Virus record (IMG/VR): IMGVR_UViG_3300044491_002013
Coordinates: 1 to 20,952 of that record
DNA: 20,952 nt
DNA from: a virus
Direction: 5' to 3' (one strand)
Shown here piece by piece: positions 1 to 7,052 of the stretch (the first letter of the stretch is position 1; each line of letters begins with the position of its first letter). Both the position numbers and the translations under genes were made by a program. The notes below the pieces were generated by a model, which saw only the letters and a program-made list of their open reading frames with translations, did not search any database and was not told the DNA's origin.

Positions 1-294
1 ATTGATGCTTCAGATGGTGGACTATATACAGTAACAGTTGATGCCAATATATCTACATTTAATATTACAAATATGGTATCTGGACAAGCTATTACTGTTA
101 TATTCACTAATGACGGAACTGGTGGATATACTGTAACGACTAGCATTTCAGTTAATGGTGCTTCAGCCGCAGCAATTAAAACTGCTGGTGGCGCTGGATG
201 GACTATGACAACAACTGCAAGTGCAATAGATATTGTTACATTTGTCTGGGATGGTACAAATCTTTATGCAGTAGCACAACAAGATTGGAGTTAG
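1..294 (+). CDS. C-terminal part of a tail/structural protein (5' truncated)
   Basis: Frame 1 is open from the first base and stops with TAG at 292-294, so this is the last 97 codons of a gene that begins outside the window. An ATG at 73 lies inside the same frame and is probably not the true start. The visible part is Thr/Val/Ala-rich with alternating beta-strand character, including 'GQAITVIFTNDGTGGYTV' and a terminal 'TFVWDGTNLYAVAQQDWS'. From memory, 'GQA(I/V)T..(F/L)TN' followed near the end by 'TFVWDGTN.YA' is a common C-terminal beta-fold of phage tail fibres and other virion surface proteins. The last codons (TGG AGT TAG) contain the GGAG that can serve as ribosome-binding site for the next gene. 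The name is based on composition, this motif and context. Confidence 0.7.
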   Translation: MDASDGGLYTVTVDANISTFNITNMVSGQAITVIFTNDGTGGYTVTTSISVNGASAAAIKTAGGAGWTMTTTASAIDIVTFVWDGTNLYAVAQQDWS

Positions 295-295
295 T

Positions 296-1171
296 ATGAC
301 TTTAGGATTAATGCGTGCTGGATTATTCGGAGGTGTCTCTGAGATAGAATTTGATGTAGAATATTTAGTAATCGCTGGAGGAGGTTCTGGTGGTGGAGAC
401 ACTGGAGGAACTGACTGGCCAGGAGGTGGAGGTGGTGCAGGAGGTTATCGAAACTCTTATGCTTCTGAAACTTCAGGAGGTGGAAGTTCTACTGAAACTC
501 CTCTAACTTTGAACTTAGGTGAAAATTATACAGTCACAATTGGAGGTGGTGGTTCATCTGCTGGTGAAAACTCTGGTTCTAATTCTATTTTTGCAACAAT
601 CACTTCCTTAGGAGGTGGAAACTCTCCAGCTTCTGGTTCTGGTTCAACTGGTGGGTCTGGTGGTGGTGGTTCATATAATGGGACAGGTGGTGCTGGAACA
701 GATAATCAAGGAAAAAATGGTGGCAATGGTTATTGGGATGGTGACCCTTATGGTAGATATGCAGGTGGTGGTGGAGGTGGTGCTTCATCAAATGGAAATA
801 ATTCGGCTAATGGTTCAACTGGTTCAGGTGGAAATGGATTATCTTCTTCCATAACTGGTTCAGCAGTATCACGAGCAGGTGGAGGTGGTGGTGGTTCTTA
901 TGGTCAATCAGGTGGTGGAGCTTCTTCTGGAGGTGGTGCTGGTTCAGATACAGGGTCAGGTGCTTCTGGAACAGTTAACACTGGAGGAGGTGGAGGTGGA
1001 GGTCGTTATGAGGGCTCTGGTGGTTCTGGAGTTGTTATACTTAGGTGGGCTACAGCAGATGCAACCATAGGTTCAACAAGAACAGGTTTAACAGATGGTG
1101 ATGTACAAACTGATGGCACAGATAGTTATATAGTCTTTACAGAAGGAACAGGGAATGTGAGCTGGAGTTAA
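296..1171 (+). CDS. Glycine-rich tail fibre/adhesin, paralogue 1 (no adaptor module)
   Basis: 291 residues. It starts with a short hydrophobic leader, MTLGLMRAGLFGG, instead of the 'LKVDNI...YNGSAW' adaptor carried by its paralogues. The Gly-rich domain opens with 'EYLVIAGGGSGGG' (about residue 22) and runs to 'GGSGVVILRWATAD' (about 240-253). A short tail ends in 'FTEGTGNVSWS'. This layout matches the glycine-rich domain family common in phage fibres. It probably sits on the virion surface, perhaps in receptor binding, and poly-Gly segments may pack as polyglycine-II helices as in the S16-type adhesin (inference). The stretch 'YRNSYASETSG..SSTETPLTLNL' is nearly identical to the protein at 5498-6520 although their N-termini are unrelated. 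The start is supported by GGAG five bases upstream, inside the previous gene's last codons. Confidence 0.8.
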   Translation: MTLGLMRAGLFGGVSEIEFDVEYLVIAGGGSGGGDTGGTDWPGGGGGAGGYRNSYASETSGGGSSTETPLTLNLGENYTVTIGGGGSSAGENSGSNSIFATITSLGGGNSPASGSGSTGGSGGGGSYNGTGGAGTDNQGKNGGNGYWDGDPYGRYAGGGGGGASSNGNNSANGSTGSGGNGLSSSITGSAVSRAGGGGGGSYGQSGGGASSGGGAGSDTGSGASGTVNTGGGGGGGRYEGSGGSGVVILRWATADATIGSTRTGLTDGDVQTDGTDSYIVFTEGTGNVSWS

Positions 1172-1172
1172 T

Positions 1173-1769
1173 ATGGCAACTTATAGATTAATACATGTAA
1201 CAAGAACAGCTGGAGATACAGATGGTCTAGCAGAATTTACTGATGCAGATACAGTACTTCTTCCAGTACATTCATCAGACCCTACAGGTACAACTGAAGG
1301 GGAGATGATATACAATTCTACCGACAATAAAATCAAAATATACAATGGCTCTACTTGGGAAGTAGTAGGGAATACAACAGAAAACATTGAAGACATTGTT
1401 GGTGATATGCTTGTTACTAACGGTACTCATACAGGTATATCTTTTGCATACGATGACGCAGGTGATGGTGCAATAGATGCAACTGTATCAGTATCTTCAG
1501 ATGCTATTTTAGACGCAGATAGTGATACTAAAATACAAGTAGATGAGGGTGGTGTTGATGAAGATAAAATTAGATATGATGTTGCAGGAACAGAGGTTGC
1601 TGTACAAGATGCAGGTGGTATCGCTTTAACAACAAATGGCGGTATGTTTAGACATAATCAAACACAAGCTGCAACTTTTACAATACCTTCTGGCGAAGGA
1701 ACATTATTAGCAGGACCAGTAACTATTACTGGTACAGTAACAAATAACGGAACAATGGTGATTATATAA
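1173..1769 (+). CDS. Putative tail fibre protein with YNGSTW module, non-Gly-rich
   Basis: 198 residues. Residues about 44-63 carry 'EMIYNSTDNKIKIYNGSTWE', the C-terminal half of the adaptor shared by the neighbouring fibres. This is followed by an Asp/Thr/Gly-rich region ('DIVGDMLVTNGTHTGISFAY') of a type frequent in long phage tail fibres. The final part, 'TFTIPSGEGTLLAGPVTITG' up to 'TMVII', looks like a short beta-structured tip. The closest relative in the window is the protein at 6522-7052, with a similar N-terminus ('GDTDGLAEF' against 'GDSNGLAEF') and a similar C-terminus ('VTITGTVTNNGTMVII' against 'VTFTGTVTVEGEMVVV'). The gene follows the Gly-rich paralogue after one base, with GGAG inside the preceding Trp-Ser codons, and its stop overlaps the next start (TAATG). 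It is probably a virion component; the exact role is unknown. Confidence 0.7.
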   Translation: MATYRLIHVTRTAGDTDGLAEFTDADTVLLPVHSSDPTGTTEGEMIYNSTDNKIKIYNGSTWEVVGNTTENIEDIVGDMLVTNGTHTGISFAYDDAGDGAIDATVSVSSDAILDADSDTKIQVDEGGVDEDKIRYDVAGTEVAVQDAGGIALTTNGGMFRHNQTQAATFTIPSGEGTLLAGPVTITGTVTNNGTMVII

Positions 1770-1960
1770 TGGCTACATTAAAAGTAAATACAATATCAAC
1801 ATCTACAGGAAATAACATTGCAATGCAGTGTCCTATTAATGTTAAGTCTTATACAACCTCTGAGCGTGATGCTCTAACTAGTGCTGCTGGTGATATTATA
1901 TACAATAGCACAGACAGTAAAGTTCAATTTTACAATGGCTCAGCGTGGAATGATTTATAA
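1769..1960 (+). CDS. Stand-alone fibre adaptor module (63 aa)
   Basis: The whole protein is equivalent to the N-terminal adaptor of the fibres at 1960, 3066 and 4096. It starts 'MATLKVNTISTSTGNNIAM', continues through 'SYTTSERDALTSAAGDIIYN', and ends 'VQFYNGSAWNDL' exactly where the paralogues continue into their Gly-rich domains. It starts and ends in TAATG overlaps, so it appears to be a genuine translated member of the array. It may be a fibre that has lost its distal domain, a capping or assembly subunit, or a recombination acceptor; these are inferences. Virion attachment is the likely role of this module in the full-length proteins, because it is the constant part while the rest varies. 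Confidence 0.65.
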   Translation: MATLKVNTISTSTGNNIAMQCPINVKSYTTSERDALTSAAGDIIYNSTDSKVQFYNGSAWNDL

Positions 1961-3066
1961 TGTCAACACTCGAAACCAACTCTATAGGTAAATACTCTGG
2001 TAATAATGTATCTATTGATGATGCTTTAAATTTAAAGTCATACGACACAGCAGGTAGAGATGCACTTACATCAGTTGCTGGTGATACAATATACAATACA
2101 ACAACTTCTAAAATAGAATTTTACACTGGCTCTGCTTGGGTAGAAGGTGGTGGAGCTGACATATCTACTTTTACAGTAGACTTTTTAGTAATAGGTCCTG
2201 GTGGTGGAGGTGGTGGTGGTGAACCACATACATCAGGCGACCAAGCTGGTGGTGGAGGAGCTGGAAGATATAGAACTTCTTATGGTTCTGGAAATATTTC
2301 TGGTGGATTATCAGCAGTAGAAAGCAATTTAACAATAAACAAAGGCGTACCTATTCCAGTTTCTATTGGAGCAGGAGGTTCTGGTGGTACAGATTCTGGT
2401 GTTAAAGGTGGTAATGGAAGTGATACTTATTTTTATAATATTTACTCTATAGGTGGTGGTGGAGGTGGAACTGAAGAAGGTTACAATGATATTGCTGGTA
2501 ACTCTGGTGGTTCTAGTGGTGGTCAAGGTAAGAGAAATGGATTGTCTGCAAACTCTGGTAATTCTCCACAAGGTTTACCTTTTTATACTGGTTATGGTTT
2601 TCGTGGTGGTTACACTTCTGCTGGTGGTAGAGGTGGAGCTGGTGGTGGAGGAGCTGGAGCAAATGGTGTAGATGGTGGACAAAATTATGCACCACAAGGA
2701 GGAGCTGGAATAGACAGTTCTATTACTGGTTCTGCTATAGGCAGAGGTGGTGGTGGAGGTGGTGGAGCTTCTGGTGGTAATAGTGTTCTTACCTCTCCAG
2801 ATGGTGGTGGTAATGGAGGTTCTAATAATACTGTTGCACAAGCAGGAGATGTTAATAAAGGTGGTGGAGGTGGTGGAGGTTCTTGTCAAACAATAGGTAA
2901 TCCATCAGTAGGTGCAGCAGGAGGAAGTGGCGTAGTTATACTTAGATATGCTACAGCAGATGTAGCTTCTTACTCACAAATAGGTTTAACAATTTCATCA
3001 AGTACAGATGGTTCTGATACAATATTAGAAATAACAGCAGGAACAGGAACAGTGACATTTAGCTAA
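1960..3066 (+). CDS. Glycine-rich tail fibre/adhesin, paralogue 2 (adaptor + Gly-rich)
   Basis: 368 residues in three parts. Residues 1-62 are the adaptor ('SGNNVSIDDALNLKSYDTAG', 'SVAGDTIYNTTTSKIEFYTG'). The Gly-rich domain opens with 'DFLVIGPGGGGGGG' at about 72 and closes with 'GGSGVVILRYATAD' at about 321-334. A 34-residue tail ends 'ITAGTGTVTFS'. Inside the Gly-rich domain, 'SITGSAIGRGGGGGGGASGG' is shared with the other paralogues. The protein is probably a trimeric or brush-like surface adhesin of the virion. Start and stop both overlap neighbours as TAATG, so expression is likely coupled. A single Cys (in 'GGSCQTIGNP') is unusual for these Cys-poor proteins. Confidence 0.85.
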   Translation: MSTLETNSIGKYSGNNVSIDDALNLKSYDTAGRDALTSVAGDTIYNTTTSKIEFYTGSAWVEGGGADISTFTVDFLVIGPGGGGGGGEPHTSGDQAGGGGAGRYRTSYGSGNISGGLSAVESNLTINKGVPIPVSIGAGGSGGTDSGVKGGNGSDTYFYNIYSIGGGGGGTEEGYNDIAGNSGGSSGGQGKRNGLSANSGNSPQGLPFYTGYGFRGGYTSAGGRGGAGGGGAGANGVDGGQNYAPQGGAGIDSSITGSAIGRGGGGGGGASGGNSVLTSPDGGGNGGSNNTVAQAGDVNKGGGGGGGSCQTIGNPSVGAAGGSGVVILRYATADVASYSQIGLTISSSTDGSDTILEITAGTGTVTFS

Positions 3067-4094
3067 TGAGTGAATTAAAAACAAATAAGATTTCAACAAA
3101 TGACCAGAACAATGTAGCTATAGATAATGCACTTGGATTAAAGTCATACACCACAGCACAAAGAGATGCTTTAACTTCTGTTGCTGGTGATATAATTTAC
3201 AATACAACTGAAGCAGTTCCACAATATTACAATGGTTCTTCTTGGATAAGTATGAAAACTTTTCTTGATTTAGATGTAGATGTTTTACTTGTAGCAGGTG
3301 GTGGTGGAGGTGCTACTGATAGAGGTGGTGGTGGAGGTGCTGGTGGAGTATTTTATACAACAGCACAATCATTAAGTAGAAATACAAATTATACCGTTAC
3401 AGTTGGAGCAGGAGGAGCTGGTGGTGTCGGTAATTCAGGTGCAGCCGTTCCCGGAACTGTTGGTTTTGATAGCAATTTTGCAAGTTTTACATCTGCAAAA
3501 GGTGGTGGAGGTGGTGGTGGACCTGCTAACGCAGGAACTGGTGGTTCTGGTGGTGGTGCTAGATTTCCTTACAATGCTGGTACAAGTAATCAAACAAGTA
3601 CTGGAGGAAATGGTTATGGTAACGCTGGTGGAGAAGATAGTTCCTATGGTGCTGGTGGTGGTGGTGGAGCTGGTGCTGCTGGTTCTAATGCTAGTGGAAA
3701 TAATGGTGGTAATGGTGGAGGAGGAAGAGATTTTACAATAACAGGTTCAACAGTAAGATACGCAGGTGGTGGGGGTGGTGGAGCTTCTAATGATGGTAGC
3801 AATGGTTCTGGAGGTAGTGGTGGTTCTGGTGGTGGTGGAGCTGGTGCAAGTGGTAAAGTTGGAAATAGTGGTGGTAATGGTGGAACAAACTTAGGTGGTG
3901 GTGGTGGTGGAGCTGATAACTTACCAAGAACTGGTTCTGGTGGTACAGGTGGCTCTGGTGTAGTAATAGTAAGATACCCTACTTTATCTGGTACTATAAA
4001 TGTAGGTGCAGGTTTAACAAGTTCTACAACTACAGATGGTTTATATAAAGTTACTTCTTTTACAGAAGGTACAGGAACAATAAGTTGGACATAA
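3066..4094 (+). CDS. Glycine-rich tail fibre/adhesin, paralogue 3 (adaptor + Gly-rich)
   Basis: 342 residues. The adaptor (1-62) includes 'NNVAIDNALGLKSYTTAQRD' and 'IIYNTTEAVPQYYNGSSW'. The Gly-rich part starts at 'DVLLVAGGGGGATDRGGGGG' (about 75) and closes with 'GGSGVVIVRYP' near 295-305. The tail is 'GLTSSTTTDGLYKVTSFTEG' followed by 'TGTISWT'. The segment 'NTNYTVTVGAGGAGG' matches equivalent segments of the proteins at 4096 and 5498. The C-terminal part is densely encoded by GGT/GGA runs. The antisense strand of this part reads as an open Pro-rich frame, which is a composition artefact. The start overlaps the upstream stop (TAATG), and the stop is followed directly by the next ATG (TAATATG). 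Receptor binding is inferred, not shown. Confidence 0.85.
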   Translation: MSELKTNKISTNDQNNVAIDNALGLKSYTTAQRDALTSVAGDIIYNTTEAVPQYYNGSSWISMKTFLDLDVDVLLVAGGGGGATDRGGGGGAGGVFYTTAQSLSRNTNYTVTVGAGGAGGVGNSGAAVPGTVGFDSNFASFTSAKGGGGGGGPANAGTGGSGGGARFPYNAGTSNQTSTGGNGYGNAGGEDSSYGAGGGGGAGAAGSNASGNNGGNGGGGRDFTITGSTVRYAGGGGGGASNDGSNGSGGSGGSGGGGAGASGKVGNSGGNGGTNLGGGGGGADNLPRTGSGGTGGSGVVIVRYPTLSGTINVGAGLTSSTTTDGLYKVTSFTEGTGTISWT

Positions 4095-4095
4095 T

Positions 4096-5049
4096 ATGAG
4101 TAGATTAAAAGTAGATAACATAGAACCAAGAAGCGGTAATAATGTCGCAATAGATAATCCTATGAATTTAAAGTCCTATACAACTGCACAAAGAGATGCA
4201 CTTACATCTGTTGCTGGGGATATGATTTACAACTCTACTGATAGTAAGGTCCAAGTTCATAATGGTTCTGCTTGGGATGATTTAGGTGCAACACTTATAT
4301 CTGCTGATTTTTTAGTTGTTGGTGGAGGAGGTGGAGCAGGTTCAAGACACGCTGGTGGTGGTGGTGCTGGAGGTTTAAGAACTTCATCTGGAACATCTGG
4401 TGGTGGAGCAAGTGCAGAAACTGCACAAACAATAGTAGCTGGACAATCTTATACAGTAGCTGTTGGAGCAGGAGGACCAGGTTTTCCAAATGATGCTATA
4501 GATGGTTTAGGTGTGAATGGTGGACCTAGTTTATTTGCTTCTATTATTTCTATTGGTGGTGGTGGAGGTTCTGGTGGTAGAACAATAGGTTCAAATGGTG
4601 GTTCTGGTGGTGGAGGTGGTGGTAATATTACTTTTACTCCTGGCTCTGGAACAACAAATCAAGGTTTTGGTGGTGGAACTGGTAGTTCAACTAACTATCG
4701 TGGTGGTGCTGGAGGTGGTGCTGGAGGTGTAGGCAGTAATGCTGCAGACAGTGGTGCTGCTGGTGGTGTAGGTGTTTCTAACTCTTTATCTGGAAGTGCT
4801 GTAACCTATGCAACAGGTGGTAAAGGTTCTGGAACTTATTTTGCTGGAGATGGTCCAGATGGTGGAGCAAATACAGGAGATGGTGGTGGAGCTTTAAGAG
4901 GAGATGGTGGTTCTGGAATAGTAATAATAAAATTTTCTGATAGTTACACTTGCACAGTAGGTGCAGGACTTACAAGTTCTAGTTCAACAGCAGGTGGATT
5001 TACAACTATAAGTTTTACAGCAGGAACAGGAACAGTGAGCTTTTCATAA
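4096..5049 (+). CDS. Glycine-rich tail fibre/adhesin, paralogue 4 (adaptor + Gly-rich)
   Basis: 317 residues. The adaptor is the most typical copy: 'MSRLKVDNIEPRSGNNVAID', 'SYTTAQRDALTSVAGDMIYN' and 'KVQVHNGSAWDDL'. The Gly-rich domain begins 'DFLVVGGGGGAGSRHAGGGG' at about 72 and closes 'GGSGIVIIKFSDSYTCTVGA', a variant of the VVILRY closing strand. The tail ends 'TAGTGTVSFS'. It is the last gene before a 51-base gap that contains a promoter-like sequence and the ribosome-binding site of the next gene, so it probably ends the first coupled run. Its closing tail ('VGAGLTSSSSTAGG') resembles that of paralogue 3 ('VGAGLTSSTTTDG'), which suggests duplication of neighbouring genes. Confidence 0.85.
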   Translation: MSRLKVDNIEPRSGNNVAIDNPMNLKSYTTAQRDALTSVAGDMIYNSTDSKVQVHNGSAWDDLGATLISADFLVVGGGGGAGSRHAGGGGAGGLRTSSGTSGGGASAETAQTIVAGQSYTVAVGAGGPGFPNDAIDGLGVNGGPSLFASIISIGGGGGSGGRTIGSNGGSGGGGGGNITFTPGSGTTNQGFGGGTGSSTNYRGGAGGGAGGVGSNAADSGAAGGVGVSNSLSGSAVTYATGGKGSGTYFAGDGPDGGANTGDGGGALRGDGGSGIVIIKFSDSYTCTVGAGLTSSSSTAGGFTTISFTAGTGTVSFS

Positions 5050-5071
5050 TGCAATTATTTTTAAAAACCTC

Positions 5072-5080
5072 TGTTAAGAT
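5072..5080 (+). promoter_or_regulatory. Putative extended -10 promoter upstream of 5101
   Basis: TGTTAAGAT fits the TGn-TAnnAT pattern seen before several block-leading genes here. It lies 20 bases upstream of the ATG, followed by AGGAG at 5090-5094 and a six-base spacer. No convincing -35 element is visible. The -10 core TAAGAT matches the consensus at four of six positions, so this is one of the weaker members of the set. Confidence 0.4.
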
Positions 5081-5100
5081 ACATAAGATAGGAGAATAAT

Positions 5101-5505
5101 ATGGCACATTATGCCTTTTTAAACGACAACAATATAGTAACTGAAGTTATTGTAGGTAAAGACGAGTCTGATACAGAAGGACTTCCAGAAGGCTTTGATA
5201 GCTGGGAAGCTTGGTATGGAGATTTTCGTGGACAAACTTGCAAAAGAACTTCTTACAACACTGTTGGTAATTCTCACACCTTAGATGGTACACCGTTTCG
5301 CGGTAACTATGCAGGAATCGGATTCACTTATGATGAAGACGAAGATGCTTTTTACCCAGCGAAACCATATGCTAGTTGGACACTTAGTGAAAACTATGTA
5401 TGGGAAGCTCCAAATGCTTATCCAGATGATGGAGAAGCTTATATTTGGAACGAGAATGCTTACAACGGTGATAACACTCAAGGGTGGGAATTAGTCAATG
5501 GCTAG
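5101..5505 (+). CDS. Conserved phage virion-associated protein (134 aa), function unknown
   Basis: 134 residues, starting 'MAHYAFLNDNNIVTEVIVGK'. It has a middle 'CKRTSYNTVGNSHTLDGTPF', then 'RGNYAGIGFTYDEDEDAFYP' and 'AKPYASWTLSENYVWEAP'. I recognise this pattern (a short beta-rich protein with 'TSYNT.GN.H...GTPFR.NYAGIG..YD...DAF..PKP..SW') as a family widespread in marine phages, usually annotated as hypothetical and found among tail genes. Its biochemical role is not known to me. It interrupts the Gly-rich fibre array, has its own ribosome-binding site (AGGAG, six-base spacer) and putative promoter, and its last eight bases overlap the next fibre gene. A supply or assembly role for the fibres is possible, but nothing in the sequence proves it. 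Confidence 0.8.
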   Translation: MAHYAFLNDNNIVTEVIVGKDESDTEGLPEGFDSWEAWYGDFRGQTCKRTSYNTVGNSHTLDGTPFRGNYAGIGFTYDEDEDAFYPAKPYASWTLSENYVWEAPNAYPDDGEAYIWNENAYNGDNTQGWELVNG

Positions 5506-6520
5506 TGAACTAAAAGTAGATAACATATCTGAAAAGACTACTAATGCTGGTGTACAGCTTAGTTCATCTTTGGGTTTTGTTTCTAAAACTACAACTGAAA
5601 TGAATGCACTTAGTGGTATGGCTGCTGGTGATACTATCTATAATGAAACTGAAGGAACTCTTTATGTTTATAACGGTATCGTATGGTTTGCTTTGTCAGA
5701 TAACACATTTCAATTTGTAATATCTTCATTAGTTATAGCTGGTGGTGGTGGTGGTGGTTCTGGTTCTGGTGGTGGTGGAGGTGCTGGAGGTTATAGAAAC
5801 TCTTATGCTTCTGAAACTTCTGGTGATAATTCATCTACTGAAACACCCTTAACTTTAAATTTAAATACAAACTATACAGTAACAGTAGGTGCTGGTGGTG
5901 TAGGTAATAATAATGGAAACAACTCTGTTTTTGCAACAATAACTTCTACTGGTGGTGGTAAAAGTTTTACTAATGGTGGTTGTGGTGGTGGAGCAGCTTA
6001 CGATACTTCTCGTGGTTATGGAACAGCAAATCAAGGTGGTGATGGTGGAGCTGGTAGAACAGGTTCTGGTGGTGATAGTTCTGGCGACCCCTATATAGGT
6101 GGTGGTGGTGGTGGTGTAGGAGGTAATGGTAATGATGCTACCTCAAATGGTGCTAATGGTGGTTCTGGATTATCTTCTTCAATAACTGGTTCAGCAGTCA
6201 CAAGAGGTGGTGGTGGTGGTAATGGTGCTGATAGTTACAGAAAAGTATCTTCCAATGGTTCTGGAGGTTCTGGTGGTGGTGGAACAGGAGGAACTACAGG
6301 AGCAGGTTCAGCAGGAACTGCATACACAGGTTCTGGTGGTGGTGGAGGAAACAACACAAACTCTGGAGGTAATGGTGGTTCTGGAATAGTAATACTTAGC
6401 TATCCTTCAACAAAAACAATTACTTTAGCTGGTGGAGCTTCAAGTACTGCTGGAGAACAAACAAGTGGTTCAAGAAAATACATAGAAATACAAACAAGTG
6501 GAACAGTAAGCTGGAGTTAA
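5498..6520 (+). CDS. Glycine-rich tail fibre/adhesin, paralogue 5
   Basis: 340 residues. The N-terminal adaptor is a divergent copy: 'MASELKVDNISEKTTNAGVQ', 'MNALSGMAAGDTIYNETEGT' and 'LYVYNGIVWFAL'. Its 'SEKT.NAGV' links it to the motif found in the proteins at 7052 and 8192. The Gly-rich domain opens 'SSLVIAGGGGGGSGSGGGGG' at about 77 and closes 'GGSGIVILSYPSTKTITL', and the protein ends 'GTVSWS'. Within the Gly-rich part, 'GGYRNSYASETSG', 'TETPLTLNLNTNYTVTVGAG' and 'GLSSSITGSAVTRGGGGG' are near copies of segments of the protein at 296-1171. The start overlaps the end of the upstream gene by eight bases. The final TGG AGT codons supply GGAG for the following gene. Confidence 0.85.
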   Translation: MASELKVDNISEKTTNAGVQLSSSLGFVSKTTTEMNALSGMAAGDTIYNETEGTLYVYNGIVWFALSDNTFQFVISSLVIAGGGGGGSGSGGGGGAGGYRNSYASETSGDNSSTETPLTLNLNTNYTVTVGAGGVGNNNGNNSVFATITSTGGGKSFTNGGCGGGAAYDTSRGYGTANQGGDGGAGRTGSGGDSSGDPYIGGGGGGVGGNGNDATSNGANGGSGLSSSITGSAVTRGGGGGNGADSYRKVSSNGSGGSGGGGTGGTTGAGSAGTAYTGSGGGGGNNTNSGGNGGSGIVILSYPSTKTITLAGGASSTAGEQTSGSRKYIEIQTSGTVSWS

Positions 6521-6521
6521 T

Positions 6522-7052
6522 ATGGCAACAACATACGGAAATAGACCAGTAAGAATAAGATTTGAAGATGGCGATTCAAATGGATTAGCCGAGTTTTTTG
6601 ATGGTTCAGAAACTGGTGCAGATGGTATATTAGTACCAAGATTTAGCACAACAGAAAGAAATGCTTTAGCAACTGCTGATGTACTTGCTGGACTTATAAT
6701 TTACAATGAAACTGATTCCAAGATGCAAGTCTACACTGGAACAGACAACACAAACAATAGCGGTGATTGGACCGATATCGGTGGTGGTAGTATCATCTCA
6801 GACGCAGATGGTAATACAAACATAGAAATCGGTGCAACCACGGCAGATGAAATAGATGTAGATATTGCAGGAACTAAGATTGCAACATTTGACGCAGCTG
6901 GATTAAATATAGAAACAGATGCAGTAGGTGTTAGACACGCAGGAACAATAGCTGCAACTGCAACAGTCGCTGCTGGTGAAAATATAGGTTTATTCGGTGA
7001 AGTAACATTTACTGGAACTGTAACAGTTGAAGGAGAAATGGTAGTAGTTTAA
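6522..7052 (+). CDS. Putative tail fibre protein, paralogue of the gene at 1173
   Basis: 176 residues. N-terminal 'PVRIRFEDGDSNGLAEFFDG' is followed by a variant adaptor half, 'LAGLIIYNETDSKMQVYTGT'. The central region ('NTNIEIGATTADEIDVDIAG', 'TKIATFDAAGLNIETDAVGV') resembles the repetitive shaft of long phage tail fibres, where 'IDFDIAGTKVATF.A.GL' motifs are common. The end, 'ENIGLFGEVTFTGTVTVEGE' then 'MVVV', parallels the end of the 1173-1769 protein. Both genes follow directly after the two Gly-rich genes that share the YRNSYASETSG segment. The pair 296+1173 therefore mirrors the pair 5498+6522. It overlaps the next gene as TAATG. Confidence 0.75.
   Translation: MATTYGNRPVRIRFEDGDSNGLAEFFDGSETGADGILVPRFSTTERNALATADVLAGLIIYNETDSKMQVYTGTDNTNNSGDWTDIGGGSIISDADGNTNIEIGATTADEIDVDIAGTKIATFDAAGLNIETDAVGVRHAGTIAATATVAAGENIGLFGEVTFTGTVTVEGEMVVV

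Noticed and set aside
3403-3741. + strand frame with repeated Val/Glu/Leu inside the Gly-rich gene
   Set aside because: It is an out-of-frame reading of GGT/GGA repeats and shows no domain or start signal.
3644-4150. Long - strand open frame, 168 codons, very Pro-rich
   Set aside because: It is the mirror of GGT/GGA codons of a Gly-rich fibre gene (ACC/TCC read as Pro/Ser-type residues). There is no ribosome-binding site, and the + strand gene is clearly real.
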